A stretch of DNA of 44,544 bases from an uncultured delta proteobacterium (GCA_903873545.1 CAIQPA010000291.1:1-44544), one strand, 5' to 3'. Counted from the stretch's first letter, positions 24,846 to 34,223 are shown. Notes: generated by a model not told the origin, from the letters alone. Translations and numbers: made by a program.

Positions 24846-25810
24846 TGAGTAGCTTCACAACGCGCAGGCCAGTTGTCCTGATCACAGGTGGCGCAGGCTT
24901 CATCGGCAGCACGCTCGCACTCAGGCTGGCAGCGCACTGCGACGTGCGAATCTTCGACACTTTCGCCCGTAACGCCCTCGGAGGAACCGGCCTCGAGGCC
25001 CACCCTGCGGTGACGTTCCTGCGTGGCGATGTGCTTGATGGCCCGGGTGTAGCCGCAGCGATGCAGGGCGTTGACCAAGTCTACCACCTCGCCTCGATTG
25101 CAGGCGTTGGCACGGTGCTCAACCACCCCGTCCGAACCATGCGGGTTGCCATTCAGGGCACCTTTGCGGTGCTCGACGCCGCGGTCGCGCAGCCTGTCCC
25201 TCCCCGCGTCGTCGTCTTCTCCACCTCGGAGGTCTACGGCCGGCAGGCGCGCAATGTGTCGGAGTCTGACGACACAGCCGTGGGCCCGGTGTCGCAGAGC
25301 CGCTGGACCTACGCCTCGGCCAAACTGGCGGTCGAACACCTCGCGCACGCCTTTGGACGGGAGCATGGTCTGCAGGTGGCGACGGTACGCCCCTTCAATG
25401 TCTACGGCCCGCGCCAGGTGGGGGAGGGCGCCATTCATCACTTCGTGCGCAAGGCGCTGCTCGGCGAGCCGCTCGTGGTCCATAACGACGGCTCGCAGCA
25501 GCGCTCCTGGCTCTTCGTTGACGACATGGTCACGGGCACCATCGCAACGATGGAGCGCGACGAGGCCGTGGGGCAGGCCTTCAACCTTGGCAATCCGGAG
25601 GCGACCGTCTCGGTGCGAGAACTGGCCGAGCTGGTGGTCGCGGTATCGGGGTCTTCGTCGCCCATCGTTTCTGAGTCTCGAGACTACCCCGATATCGAGG
25701 TACGCATTCCGAGCATCGACCGTGCCCGAGCGCTGCTCGGCTTTGCGCCGGAGGTCGACCTCCGGGCAGGCATTGAGCGCACGGTCGCCTGGTATCGGAA
25801 GGGCGCATGA
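24845..25810 (+). CDS. NAD-dependent nucleotide-sugar epimerase/dehydratase
   Basis: A 321-residue extended SDR. The NAD-binding loop is LITGGAGFIGSTLALRL, the catalytic pair is Tyr156 and Lys160 in YASAK, and RPFNVYGPRQ is the substrate-side motif of UDP-glucose 4-epimerase and dTDP-glucose 4,6-dehydratase relatives. RSWLFVDDMVTGTI and NLGNPEATVSV are also typical of UDP-sugar members. It probably makes a modified nucleotide sugar for surface glycans. The next gene, an aminotransferase, overlaps it by ATGA, so the two likely act in series to make an amino sugar. I prefer ATG 24845 over the adjacent GTG 24842. Confidence 0.86.
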   Translation: MSSFTTRRPVVLITGGAGFIGSTLALRLAAHCDVRIFDTFARNALGGTGLEAHPAVTFLRGDVLDGPGVAAAMQGVDQVYHLASIAGVGTVLNHPVRTMRVAIQGTFAVLDAAVAQPVPPRVVVFSTSEVYGRQARNVSESDDTAVGPVSQSRWTYASAKLAVEHLAHAFGREHGLQVATVRPFNVYGPRQVGEGAIHHFVRKALLGEPLVVHNDGSQQRSWLFVDDMVTGTIATMERDEAVGQAFNLGNPEATVSVRELAELVVAVSGSSSPIVSESRDYPDIEVRIPSIDRARALLGFAPEVDLRAGIERTVAWYRKGA

Positions 25811-26934
25811 TTCGACTCAGCCACCCCAACTTTGAGCCGCGCGATCTGGAGCGGATCGCCGAGGTGCTTGCTTCGGGGATGCTGATTCAAGGCAAGATGG
25901 TGGCAGAGACGGAGGCGCTGGCGGCCGCTTTCCTTGGTGCCGAAGTGGTGGCCTGCTCGAGCGGTACGGCGGCGGTGCATCTGGCGCTGATGGCGCTGGA
26001 TTTGCGGCCCGGCGACGAGGTCATCCTTCCCACCTTCACCTGGCCCTCGGTGGCCAACTGCGTGGTGCGCGAAGGGGCGACGCCGGTCTTTGTCGACATG
26101 GACCCCGCAACGCTCTCGCCCGGTGTGGCAGAGGTGGAGGCTGCGCTGACGCCATCTACGCGTGCGGTGATTGCGGTGCATCTGTTCGGGCTAGCCGCGC
26201 CTGTGGTCGAGATGGCTGCGATGTTGGAGGAGCGCGCGCCTTCGGTCCGGCTGATCGAAGATGCGGCCTGCGCGATTGGCACACGGGTTGGCGGCGCGAT
26301 GGCGGGCACCATCGGCTGGGTTGGGTGCGTGAGCCTCCATCCGCGCAAGATCGTGACAACGGGGGAGGGCGGTCTGCTGGTGACGCGCGACGCGGCGCTG
26401 GCCCGCCGGCTCCGCCGGCTGCGCAATCATGGCATGGAGCCCGGCGTCGAGGGGATGACCTTTCTGGATGCCGGCCTGAACTACCGGCTCTCGGAGCTGG
26501 GAGGTGCGCTCGGCGTGGGCCAGATGGAGCGGCTTGAGGGCATCATCGCAGCGCGCAGGAGCCTGGGCGAGCGCTACCTGGCTGCACTGCAGGACGAGCC
26601 GCTGGTGGAGATTCCGTCGGGCTGGCGAGACCCGGGTGCTGTCTTTCAGGCCTTCGTGGTCTGGTGGCGCGGGCAGACGCCGCGGCCACGGCTCGTCGCG
26701 CGGATGCGTGAACTTGGCGTGGAGACGACCATGGGGACCTACAGCTGTGCGTCGCAGCCCTTCTTCCGCGAGCAGTGCGGCACGCGCCCCGAGGCCTACC
26801 CCGTGGCAACGGCCGGCGCGTCAGAGTTGCTTTCGCTGCCGCTGCATCCGAAGATGGCGCTGTCGGAGGTGGAGACCGTGGTAGCTGCGTTGCGTCTGGT
26901 GGAGAGCGAGTGGCGGGAGGGCCTTCATGGGTAG
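25807..26934 (+). CDS. DegT/DnrJ/EryC1 sugar aminotransferase
   Basis: A 375-residue PLP-dependent aminotransferase that would convert a keto-sugar nucleotide to an amino sugar. The N-terminal ASGMLIQGKMVAETEALAA and CSSGTAAVHLALMAL are family blocks. IEDAACAIGTRVGG holds the Asp that pairs with the PLP nitrogen, and Lys181 in HPRKIVTTGEGG is the likely PLP-binding lysine. LNYRLSELGGALGVGQM is the conserved acceptor loop. It overlaps the epimerase (ATGA) and overlaps the following ABC ATPase gene by 8 bases, giving a tight operon. Product sugar unknown. Confidence 0.9.
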   Translation: MIRLSHPNFEPRDLERIAEVLASGMLIQGKMVAETEALAAAFLGAEVVACSSGTAAVHLALMALDLRPGDEVILPTFTWPSVANCVVREGATPVFVDMDPATLSPGVAEVEAALTPSTRAVIAVHLFGLAAPVVEMAAMLEERAPSVRLIEDAACAIGTRVGGAMAGTIGWVGCVSLHPRKIVTTGEGGLLVTRDAALARRLRRLRNHGMEPGVEGMTFLDAGLNYRLSELGGALGVGQMERLEGIIAARRSLGERYLAALQDEPLVEIPSGWRDPGAVFQAFVVWWRGQTPRPRLVARMRELGVETTMGTYSCASQPFFREQCGTRPEAYPVATAGASELLSLPLHPKMALSEVETVVAALRLVESEWREGLHG

Positions 26935-27877
26935 CGTTTCGACAGAGACGGTGGTCGAGATCTCCGGCCTGGCGAAGACCTTCCGCATCGGTTTCTGGCG
27001 CAAGCAGGTTGCCGCGGTACGGCAGGCCTCGTTTTCGGTAGAGAGGGGCGAGATCTTCGGCCTCATCGGACCCAACGGCGCGGGCAAGACGACGACGCTG
27101 AAGATGCTGATGGGGCTCATCAAGCCCGATGCCGGCCGCGCGACCATCTTCGGCATCGATGCGTCGCAGGCCAGCTCTCGCGCCAAGGTCGGCTTCTTGC
27201 CCGAGACCCCTCATTTCTACGACTACCTCCGCGCCGACGAACTGCTCACCTACTTTGCCCACCTCTATGGCATGGAGAGCAAGGTGGCAGCGCGGCGTAT
27301 CCCGGAGCTCCTCGACCGTGTCGGACTGGGGCAGGTGGGCGACAAGCAGCTACGCAAGTTCAGCAAGGGCATGCTGCAGCGGGTTGGGTTGGCGCAGGCG
27401 CTGCTGCCCGACGCCGAGCTCGTGATCCTGGATGAACCGCAATCGGGGCTCGACCCGATGGGCCGGCGTGACGTGCGACAGATCATCGAGTCGCTCCGCG
27501 ATGAGGGCAAGACGGTGCTCTTCTCCAGCCATATCCTGCCCGATGTGGAGCAGATCTGCGACCGAGTCGCGATCATGGTTGGCGGCACGGTGCGAAAGGT
27601 GGGCCGTCTCGATGAACTGGTGGATGGATCGCTGCGTGATGTGGAGATTGTCGTACGCGGCGAGGAGGCCCATCTCGCGGGGTTGGCGGCGCTGGCGACC
27701 CGGACCACCCGAGAGCCGCTTGGGACAACCCGCTATCTGCTCGCGCCGGAGGCCTCGCTGGACGGCTTCCTGCAGGCGGTGCTGACGGCAGGAGGCTCTG
27801 TCATTTCGGTGGCGCCGCACCGCCAGCGGCTCGAAGATATCTTCCTCCTTGAGGCTGCTCGAAAGGAGGCGCCATGA
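26927..27877 (+). CDS. ABC transporter ATP-binding protein (PilH position)
   Basis: A 316-residue ABC ATPase of the NatA/CcmA type. Walker A is GPNGAGKT (residues 48-55), the signature is FSKGMLQR (a normal variant of LSGGQ), Walker B is LVILDEPQSGLDP, and the switch His is in LFSSHILPDV. The C-terminal 80 residues form the extra domain of drug and polysaccharide exporters. It pairs with the ABC-2 permease that overlaps it by ATGA. In Myxococcus xanthus an ABC ATPase, pilH, lies downstream of pilA and is needed for pili; the position is similar here, although sugar genes intervene. The substrate is unknown and may be a glycan. Confidence 0.9.
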   Translation: MGSVSTETVVEISGLAKTFRIGFWRKQVAAVRQASFSVERGEIFGLIGPNGAGKTTTLKMLMGLIKPDAGRATIFGIDASQASSRAKVGFLPETPHFYDYLRADELLTYFAHLYGMESKVAARRIPELLDRVGLGQVGDKQLRKFSKGMLQRVGLAQALLPDAELVILDEPQSGLDPMGRRDVRQIIESLRDEGKTVLFSSHILPDVEQICDRVAIMVGGTVRKVGRLDELVDGSLRDVEIVVRGEEAHLAGLAALATRTTREPLGTTRYLLAPEASLDGFLQAVLTAGGSVISVAPHRQRLEDIFLLEAARKEAP

Positions 27878-28641
27878 AGACCGTAGCGGCCATTGCGCTC
27901 TACTCCTTCCGGGAGGCGGTGAGGAACAAGATCCTCTACTCCATCCTCTTCTTCGCCATCCTGCTCATCCTTCTCTCGGTGGTGCTTGGCTCTGCCTCGG
28001 TGAACCAGGACAGCCGGTTTCTGCTCGACATCGGTCTCTTCTCCATCAACATTTTCGGCGACATCATCGCCATCTTTCTGGGCATCACCTCGGTCTTCCA
28101 GGAGATCGAGCGCAAGACGCTCTACAATGTGCTCTCCAAGCCCATCGATCGGGCTACCTACTTCCTCGGCAAGTTCGGCGGCATCGCCATGACGCTGGCG
28201 GTGCAGCTGCTGCTGATGGCGGCTGCGCTCTCGGTGACCCTGCTCCTGCGTGGAGGCTCGGTCGACCTGCAGCTGCTGGGCGCCTTCTGGCTCACCTACG
28301 TTGAGTCGGTGATGATCGCCTCCTTTGCGCTCTTCTGTGGCTCCTTCTCGACGCCCTATGTGTCGGGGTTCATCACGCTTGGGGTCTGGCTTATCGGTCG
28401 TCTGGTGCAGGAGCTGGCGGCCTTTGTCGTCAAGGTGGAGGAGCCCGTAGCGCGCCACCTGCTGCAGGGGATTGTGGCGCTGGCGCCCGACCTCAACTTT
28501 TTCACCATCACAACGCAGCTGACCTACGGGTACCCTGTCGGGCTCGCCTACTTCGGTGCGGCGACGCTCTATGGGCTAGGCTACATCGCAGTGGCGATGG
28601 GCGCGGCGATCATCATCTTCCGTCGCCGCGACTTCATCTGA
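27874..28641 (+). CDS. ABC-2 type permease (PilI position)
   Basis: A 255-residue integral membrane protein with six helices: one near residues 22-42, two around 55-75 and 103-125, then three up to 245. FREAVRNKILYSILFFAIL and EIERKTLYNVLSKPIDRATY are the signature blocks of ABC-2 permeases of the NosY/CcmB-like group. It forms the membrane half of the exporter with the ATPase just upstream, with an ATGA overlap. The start ATG 27874 fits that coupling. Its place downstream of the pilins resembles that of pilI in Myxococcus. Confidence 0.87.
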   Translation: MKTVAAIALYSFREAVRNKILYSILFFAILLILLSVVLGSASVNQDSRFLLDIGLFSINIFGDIIAIFLGITSVFQEIERKTLYNVLSKPIDRATYFLGKFGGIAMTLAVQLLLMAAALSVTLLLRGGSVDLQLLGAFWLTYVESVMIASFALFCGSFSTPYVSGFITLGVWLIGRLVQELAAFVVKVEEPVARHLLQGIVALAPDLNFFTITTQLTYGYPVGLAYFGAATLYGLGYIAVAMGAAIIIFRRRDFI

Positions 28642-28647
28642 GGCTGT

Positions 28648-29328
28648 ATGCTCGAATCGCCTGATGAGCGGCCGTGGGGCCCGGGTCGGATCGCCAAGAG
28701 GCTGGGCGTGGTGGTGCTGCTGTTGGCGGCGCTCTTCGCGGTAGCGGCCGGTCGCGCCGCGGTCTCGTGCCGCAGTGATCGCAGGGCGGCGGAGGGCTTT
28801 CTGGCCGCCGGCGATCTCTCATCGGCGCTGCTCGCCGCCCGGCACGCGGCAGAGTGGTATGTGCCGCTCGACAGCTGCTCTGAGGCCGGTCTGACCCTGC
28901 TCGATCAGGTTGCTGCCAAGGCCGACGCGAGCGGTCAGGCCGAACTGGCGCTCGTGGCGCTCCGGAGCGCGCGCACCTCCATCATGCTGACACGCGGTCT
29001 CTATTCGCCGCACGCGGAGCGGTTGCCCCGGCTACATGCCGAGATTGCTGCGCGCATGGCTGCGGAGCGCCGCGCCTCGGGCAAGGCGCAGCCGGGCGAC
29101 CAGGCGCGCTATCTCGCGCAGCTCGACGGCCACGAGGCTCGCCGCCCCCATCCCTGGCTCGCGCTCGCCGGTTCGGTCGGCTTTGTTGGCTGGCTGGGCG
29201 CGGTGGCGGGGTTTGCCTGGTTTGGTCTCCGCGCCGACGGCAGTTTTGTCTGGCCTCGCGCCTTGCGCTGGGGTGGTGCGGCGCTCTTCCTCTTCTGCCT
29301 CTGGCTGACGCTGGTGCGGTATGCATAG
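28648..29328 (+). CDS. Small membrane protein with helical periplasmic domain
   Basis: A 226-residue protein I do not recognise. It has one helix at residues 22-41 (VVVLLLAALFAVAAGRAAV), an Ala-rich helical domain of about 110 residues (FLAAGDLSSALLAARHAAEW resembles a single TPR hairpin) and two more hydrophobic segments at about 165-185 and 205-222. Two cysteines, Cys37-ish and one in LDSCSEAG, are in the predicted extracytoplasmic domain. It starts 6 bases after the permease stop and overlaps the next gene by 8 bases, so it is part of the same operon and may be an accessory part of the exporter or glycan machinery. Confidence 0.6.
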   Translation: MLESPDERPWGPGRIAKRLGVVVLLLAALFAVAAGRAAVSCRSDRRAAEGFLAAGDLSSALLAARHAAEWYVPLDSCSEAGLTLLDQVAAKADASGQAELALVALRSARTSIMLTRGLYSPHAERLPRLHAEIAARMAAERRASGKAQPGDQARYLAQLDGHEARRPHPWLALAGSVGFVGWLGAVAGFAWFGLRADGSFVWPRALRWGGAALFLFCLWLTLVRYA

Positions 29329-31147
29329 CGAGGGCCAGGCTGGGCGCCACGAGACCCTCGCCTGGCTGGTGGGGCCCAAGGGGCTGATGGTGCTGCTCTT
29401 CGGCTGCATCGCCGTGGTCTACGCAGCGACGCTCTCCACCGAGGTACTGGGTGGCGACGCCGGCGAGTTTGCGACGCTGGCAGGGGGGCCCGGCGTAGCG
29501 CATCCGCCCGGCTATCCGCTCTATACGATGCTGCTGCGGCTGCTCGACTTTGTGCCCATTGCATCGCCCGCGGCTCGGGCCTCGTTCCTAACGGCGCTCA
29601 TGGGAATGGGTGGCGCGGTGGCGCTCTTTCGTGCGGCGCTCGCCTGGGGTGCCGAGCCGCTGGCAGCGGGCGTTGCGGTCGTGTTTTGGGCCTTCGCACC
29701 GCTCACCTGGTCGCTGGCAACCAGCCCTGAGGTCTTTGTGCTGAACGCGGCACTCTGCGTCGCCATGGTTGCTGCAGCGGGCCCCTTCGCGCCGCAACGC
29801 GGGGCCCTTCGTGCAGTCCTGCTTGGTCTGCTCGCAGGGCTTGCGCTCGCCAACCATCACTCCGCGGTGCTGATGGCGCCGATTGGCATTTACGGGTTGG
29901 TGGTCGGCATCCGTGAGTCGGGCGCGCCATTGCGCGCGCTGGGTGGGGCACTGGCCGCAGCCCTGGTTGGCCTGCTCCCCTACGCGCTCCTCTCAAGCCA
30001 GGCTGCCAATCCGGAGGCGCTCTGGGTCTGGGGTGACTTCACGACCCTGCAGGGGCTGTGGCACCATCTCCTGCGCGCCGACTTCGGCACCCTGCAGCTC
30101 GGAATCCGTGCAGACAAGGTTGATGCCTGGACCCAGGTGGGCGCGCTCACCATCGCGGTCATGGAGCAGACCTACTGGGTCGGATTCATCGCCTTCCTTG
30201 GCGGTACCGTCTGGCTGCTGACGGCCCAGAACCGCTTTGCGCAGATGCCGCCCCGCCTTGCCGTCTTCCTGCTCGTTGTCACGCTGGTGTGTGTTGGCCC
30301 GCTCTTTGTTTCGCGGCTGAACCTGTCGCCTGTGGGTGTTGCAGCGCGCGTCGTAGAGCGGTTCTATCTGCTGCCGCTGACAATCGGCTCTGTCTTTGTG
30401 GCGCTTGGATTTGAGGGTTGGTTTCGGCGGCTCGAGCTGCGAAACGATGTTCAGTTCTCGATTCTCGGCGCGCTCATCACGCTGGCAGCGGCGATGTCGT
30501 TTCAGCAGGTCCGCGAGCATCACCGCCCCGACGTCTCTCGCTATGTCGAGAATGTCCTCGTCTCTGTGCCGACCGGTGCAGTCATTATGGGCACCGAGGA
30601 TCACAGGCTCTTCGGCTTCCTCTACCATCAGGCCGCGCTGGGTGAGCGGGCCGATGTGCAGTACCTCGACCCCACCATGATGCACTACGATTGGTACCGG
30701 GACCGCATGGCCGAGCTCACAGGACTGAAACTGCCGGAGCCGGAGGGCGATACCGTCAGCACGGTAGCGCTCGCCGATGCCGTCTTTAATGCAGGCCGGC
30801 CGCTGTTTGTGACCAACCTCTTCTCGTCCGGTATCCCGAAGAACTTCGCCACCTACCCGACCGGCCTTCTCCATCGCGTACTGCCGCGCGGGGCAGCTCC
30901 GCCCCACCCGCTGGAGGTGGAGCGGTTGAATGCGGAGCTGTTCGACCGTTACTGGCTGCCCGATTATCCTGCGGTCGAGGGAAGCTGGGCGGCGTTGGTT
31001 GCACTGGACTATGTCCGGCCGTGGGAACAGCTCGGCTCCGCGTTTTCGGCGATTGGTATGAGCGAGCGGGCGGAGGGTTGCCGCCGCCGTGCCGACGCGC
31101 TGCGTCCTACCCCTGCACCCACCTTTCGACGACGGCTCACGCGATGA
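29321..31147 (+). CDS. DUF2723 (GT-C-like) membrane protein
   Basis: A 608-residue polytopic protein. GGDAGEFATLAGGPGVAHPP followed by GYPLY is the clear signature of DUF2723, a GT-C-like family, with the acidic residues of GGDAGE at the catalytic position. About ten helices occupy residues 20-405, then a soluble domain begins IMGTEDHRLFGFLYHQAALG. Proteins of this family are thought to move sugars from lipid carriers onto proteins; direct proof is thin. It overlaps the gene before by 8 bases and the aminotransferase after it by ATGA. A second DUF2723 protein is encoded on the other strand 1.1 kb further on. Confidence 0.85.
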   Translation: MHSEGQAGRHETLAWLVGPKGLMVLLFGCIAVVYAATLSTEVLGGDAGEFATLAGGPGVAHPPGYPLYTMLLRLLDFVPIASPAARASFLTALMGMGGAVALFRAALAWGAEPLAAGVAVVFWAFAPLTWSLATSPEVFVLNAALCVAMVAAAGPFAPQRGALRAVLLGLLAGLALANHHSAVLMAPIGIYGLVVGIRESGAPLRALGGALAAALVGLLPYALLSSQAANPEALWVWGDFTTLQGLWHHLLRADFGTLQLGIRADKVDAWTQVGALTIAVMEQTYWVGFIAFLGGTVWLLTAQNRFAQMPPRLAVFLLVVTLVCVGPLFVSRLNLSPVGVAARVVERFYLLPLTIGSVFVALGFEGWFRRLELRNDVQFSILGALITLAAAMSFQQVREHHRPDVSRYVENVLVSVPTGAVIMGTEDHRLFGFLYHQAALGERADVQYLDPTMMHYDWYRDRMAELTGLKLPEPEGDTVSTVALADAVFNAGRPLFVTNLFSSGIPKNFATYPTGLLHRVLPRGAAPPHPLEVERLNAELFDRYWLPDYPAVEGSWAALVALDYVRPWEQLGSAFSAIGMSERAEGCRRRADALRPTPAPTFRRRLTR

Positions 31148-32289
31148 TGACGGTCCCCTTGCTCGACATGAAGTTGCTCCACCTTCGCCGCAAGCCGGAG
31201 ATTGAGCAGGCGGTTGCCCGCTGTCTCGAGCATCAGCAGTTCATCCTCGGTCCCGAGGCAGCCGCGCTCGAAGAGGAGCTCGCCGCATGGCTCGAGGTTC
31301 CGGGCTGGCGCGGCGTCGGAACCAGCTCGGGTACAGCGGCCCTGATGCTTGCGCTTCGGCTCCTTGCGCTTGGGGGCGACGACGAGGTCATCGTGCCCGC
31401 CTACTCCTTCATGTCGACGGCCAGCACGGTGGCGCTGGTAGGTGCCCGCCCCGTCTTCGCCGATGTGGATCCTCTGACGCTCAACCTGACCCCGGAGGCG
31501 ATGGTCGGCGCGCTAACGGCGCAGACACGGGCGGTCATTGCCGTGCACCTCTTCGGTCGCGCAGCCGATGTTGTCGCGCTTCGTGCGGCGCTTGCGGAGG
31601 CTGGTCGCAGCGATGTGCGCATCATCGAAGATGCAGCGCAGGGCCTCGGCGCGCGTCTTGACGGCCAGCCTGTTTGCACGCTCGGCGATGTTGGCTGTGT
31701 CTCCTTCTTCCCGGCCAAGAACCTGGGCGCCTACGGCGACGGCGGCATGGCTTTCGTCCGCACCGAGGCAGAGGTCCAGCAGCTCCGCATGGTCCGGCAG
31801 CATGGCTTTGCGGCCAAGTACAACAGCGTTGTCCTGGGCTACAACGCCCGCCTCGATGGCCTGCAGGCCGCCATCCTCCGTGCCAAGCTCCCCGACCTCC
31901 ACGCCGTCGAAGGGGAGCGGCGCGCCAATGCAGCTCGCTACCGTGCGCTCTTCGCTGCCGCCTCGTTGCCCGAAGCCTTCGCGCTGCCCGCCGACGATGG
32001 GCCAGACGGGCGCTTCTACCACGTCTACAACCAGTTCGTCGTCCGTGCGCCGCGGCGCGATGAGCTTGCGGCCTACCTCGACAAGCGCTCCATCGGCAGC
32101 GCGGTCTACTACCCCAAGACGCTGGCGCAGCAGCCCTCGCTGGCTGAGTTTGTGCCGGAGGGAGCGTCGTTCCCGAACGCGGAGGCTGCGACGCGCGACT
32201 CGCTCGCGCTGCCCATCTTCCCTGGGCTGACAGAGGCGCAGCAGGCCTATGTGGTGGAGGCGGTCTCCGCCTTCTACTCCGAGGGCTGA
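31144..32289 (+). CDS. DegT/DnrJ/EryC1 sugar aminotransferase
   Basis: A 381-residue PLP-dependent enzyme. Family blocks in order: FILGPEAAALEEELAAWLEV, VGTSSGTAALMLALRLL, VPAYSFMSTASTV, the PLP-ring Asp in IIEDAAQGLGA, Lys192 in FFPAKNLGAYGDGG as the PLP lysine, and LGYNARLDGLQAAILRAKL. These match VioA/WecE-like enzymes that aminate keto sugars such as TDP-4-keto-6-deoxyglucose. It is the second DegT protein in 5.5 kb, and the two are clearly different in sequence, so they probably serve different sugars or ring positions. It starts by ATGA overlap and runs convergently into the next gene with a 16-base overlap. Confidence 0.9.
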   Translation: MMTVPLLDMKLLHLRRKPEIEQAVARCLEHQQFILGPEAAALEEELAAWLEVPGWRGVGTSSGTAALMLALRLLALGGDDEVIVPAYSFMSTASTVALVGARPVFADVDPLTLNLTPEAMVGALTAQTRAVIAVHLFGRAADVVALRAALAEAGRSDVRIIEDAAQGLGARLDGQPVCTLGDVGCVSFFPAKNLGAYGDGGMAFVRTEAEVQQLRMVRQHGFAAKYNSVVLGYNARLDGLQAAILRAKLPDLHAVEGERRANAARYRALFAAASLPEAFALPADDGPDGRFYHVYNQFVVRAPRRDELAAYLDKRSIGSAVYYPKTLAQQPSLAEFVPEGASFPNAEAATRDSLALPIFPGLTEAQQAYVVEAVSAFYSEG

Positions 32290-34223
32290 GCCGGACAGCG
32301 TTCCGCCCAGCGGGCTCTGACTTCGGGATTGGTCGTCGGGAAGGCTGCCGCGTTGCCGCATAGCTTGGTGCTCTGCGGATAGAGCCGCCAGCCGGCCTCG
32401 AGGGCAGCAAAGGCTTCGTCTGTGCGCCCCAGGTTGGCGAGCGCAACGGCAAGGTTGGAGAGTCGACTCGATGATGTCTCGAGGGTCGCGGCTCCGGCAA
32501 AGGCGGGCAGGGCGCCTGTCCAGTCGCCCGCGCGCGCAGCATCGGAGCCTCGCGCGCCATGCTGCTCTGCGAGCCAACCCCGGTAGGGTGCGAGCGATGC
32601 GCCCGAGGCGGCCCTCGCTGCCTGGCCAAAACGGAGGTCGAGCGCGCCGTCAACGTGCCTTCGTTCGTCGGGGCAGCTACCGCCCGGCGTAGCGATGGCG
32701 AGAGGCCAACAGTCGGTCAGTGCCGTTGCCGCCGGCAGGTCTGTGTCGCGCGTGAGACGCTCCCAGAGCACCGCGTGACCCGCCTCAGTGGCCCGTGCGA
32801 GGAGTCGTCCAAAGCGGGGTCGGAGATCGGCAAGGTCGCCGCTCTCCGGTGGTTCGCCGAGAAGCGAGAAGGGCTGGCGTGCGTCTAGGTAGCGGAGCGA
32901 AGCCTCTCGCGAGGCCTGCGAACGACCGAGCAGGTAGAGGTCGGGGCGCGCGTCGCCGGCGACCTGCAGGAAGAGGGTGCCGGCGATGAGGCTGTCGCTC
33001 GCGGGGAGGACAACGGCCTCGGGTGGCGCCGCGGCGAGCGCCATGGCGGCGAGGTCTTCAGCGCTCCAGTCATTGGCGAGGCCCACAGCGCGTGCGTCGG
33101 TGGGTGCCCGGAGCAGCAGGGCGAGGGCGAGCGCAGCGGCAGGAAGGAGCCAACGCTTACCGGAATCGGGGACTTCAGCGCGCTCGAGCCAGGCGATGCC
33201 AAGCAGCGGGAGCAGGAGTGCAGTCCACTGAAGGTTCTGCAGATCGCGGAGCCCCATGGGGTTGAGGAAGATGGCGTAGACGACCTCGATTGCAATCATC
33301 GTGGCCACCGCGGTGAGCGCTGATGGAGCCCTTTCGCTGCCTGTTCGCCAACGCAGCAGGCCAAACAACACCAACAGGCCTGCCGCGATGATGGGCGCAA
33401 AGCCTCCCAGCTGCCGCACCGCCTCGAGCAGGTGTTCGGAGGCGTGGGCAAGGCTCCCCATTTCGCCCGTGAAGGCCTCACGGATCTCGGTGCCGGCGAG
33501 CACCCGAAGCAGTGAGGGGAGGGTAGACGGGTCGCCCCAGTTGTGAGGGCCTCCGCGGAGCGCCGCCGCGACAAGGTAGAGGTTGGTGAGGCCTCCAATG
33601 AAGGCCCCCAGCGCGCCTAGAGCGAGCGCGCGTGTGCGGCGCGGCCCCGGAAGCTGACGGAGATGCAGCAAGACCACCACGGGCGCCCAGAGGCGGAAGA
33701 TGGCGTGATGGGCGAAGCCGAGGCCCAGGAGTAGGCCGAGCAGCAGCGAGAGGCGAAGGTCAGGTGTGTCGCGTCGCGCGTCGGCCTGCGCGAGCATCCA
33801 GACGAGTGCGGCACCGAGCAGAAGCGAGAGCCCATAGACCTCGGTGGTGCGGGCATGGATGCTCAGCGTCGCGATGCCATGGAGCGCAGCCACTGCCACG
33901 ACGAAGCCTAGCGCTTTCGAGGCCCGTGCGCGGAAGAGGGCTGCGACGAGCAGGCCGATGGCGGCGGCGGTCGCAGCGCCTGACAGCCAGGCGGAACGCC
34001 CGCCGAGGCTGCCTGCGGGCAGGAGCCCAGCGAGGTTGGTGAGCTGCGTGAGGAGTGGAAATCCCGTGGGGTGGGGCACCCCGAGCGAAAAGCCGGCGGT
34101 CGCAAAATCACCTGCATCAAGCCATCCGAGCCCTGGCGCGCTGTTCCACACGCAGACCGCCGCGACGATCCAACTCGCTACCCAGAGGGTGGTGGTCGCG
34201 TTATGGTTGGAGCGCGTTGTCAC
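32274..34223 (-). CDS. DUF2723-like (GT-C) membrane protein with TPR-like tail
   Basis: A 649-residue polytopic protein. LGWLDAGDFATAGFSLGVPH then PTGFPLL is a divergent form of the DUF2723 signature (DAGDF in place of GDSGE). About ten helices extend to residue 370. The soluble C-terminus contains DSLIAGTLFLQVAGDARPDL and ends in TPR-like helices (RLSNLAVALANLGRTDEAFA). I chose GTG at 34223, which has GAGG 7 bases upstream and directly precedes the first helix; TTG at 34283 is the alternative. The gene is divergent from proB and converges with the aminotransferase. It is probably another glycan-transfer enzyme. Confidence 0.8.
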   Translation of the reverse strand: MTTRSNHNATTTLWVASWIVAAVCVWNSAPGLGWLDAGDFATAGFSLGVPHPTGFPLLTQLTNLAGLLPAGSLGGRSAWLSGAATAAAIGLLVAALFRARASKALGFVVAVAALHGIATLSIHARTTEVYGLSLLLGAALVWMLAQADARRDTPDLRLSLLLGLLLGLGFAHHAIFRLWAPVVVLLHLRQLPGPRRTRALALGALGAFIGGLTNLYLVAAALRGGPHNWGDPSTLPSLLRVLAGTEIREAFTGEMGSLAHASEHLLEAVRQLGGFAPIIAAGLLVLFGLLRWRTGSERAPSALTAVATMIAIEVVYAIFLNPMGLRDLQNLQWTALLLPLLGIAWLERAEVPDSGKRWLLPAAALALALLLRAPTDARAVGLANDWSAEDLAAMALAAAPPEAVVLPASDSLIAGTLFLQVAGDARPDLYLLGRSQASREASLRYLDARQPFSLLGEPPESGDLADLRPRFGRLLARATEAGHAVLWERLTRDTDLPAATALTDCWPLAIATPGGSCPDERRHVDGALDLRFGQAARAASGASLAPYRGWLAEQHGARGSDAARAGDWTGALPAFAGAATLETSSSRLSNLAVALANLGRTDEAFAALEAGWRLYPQSTKLCGNAAAFPTTNPEVRARWAERCPAQPSE

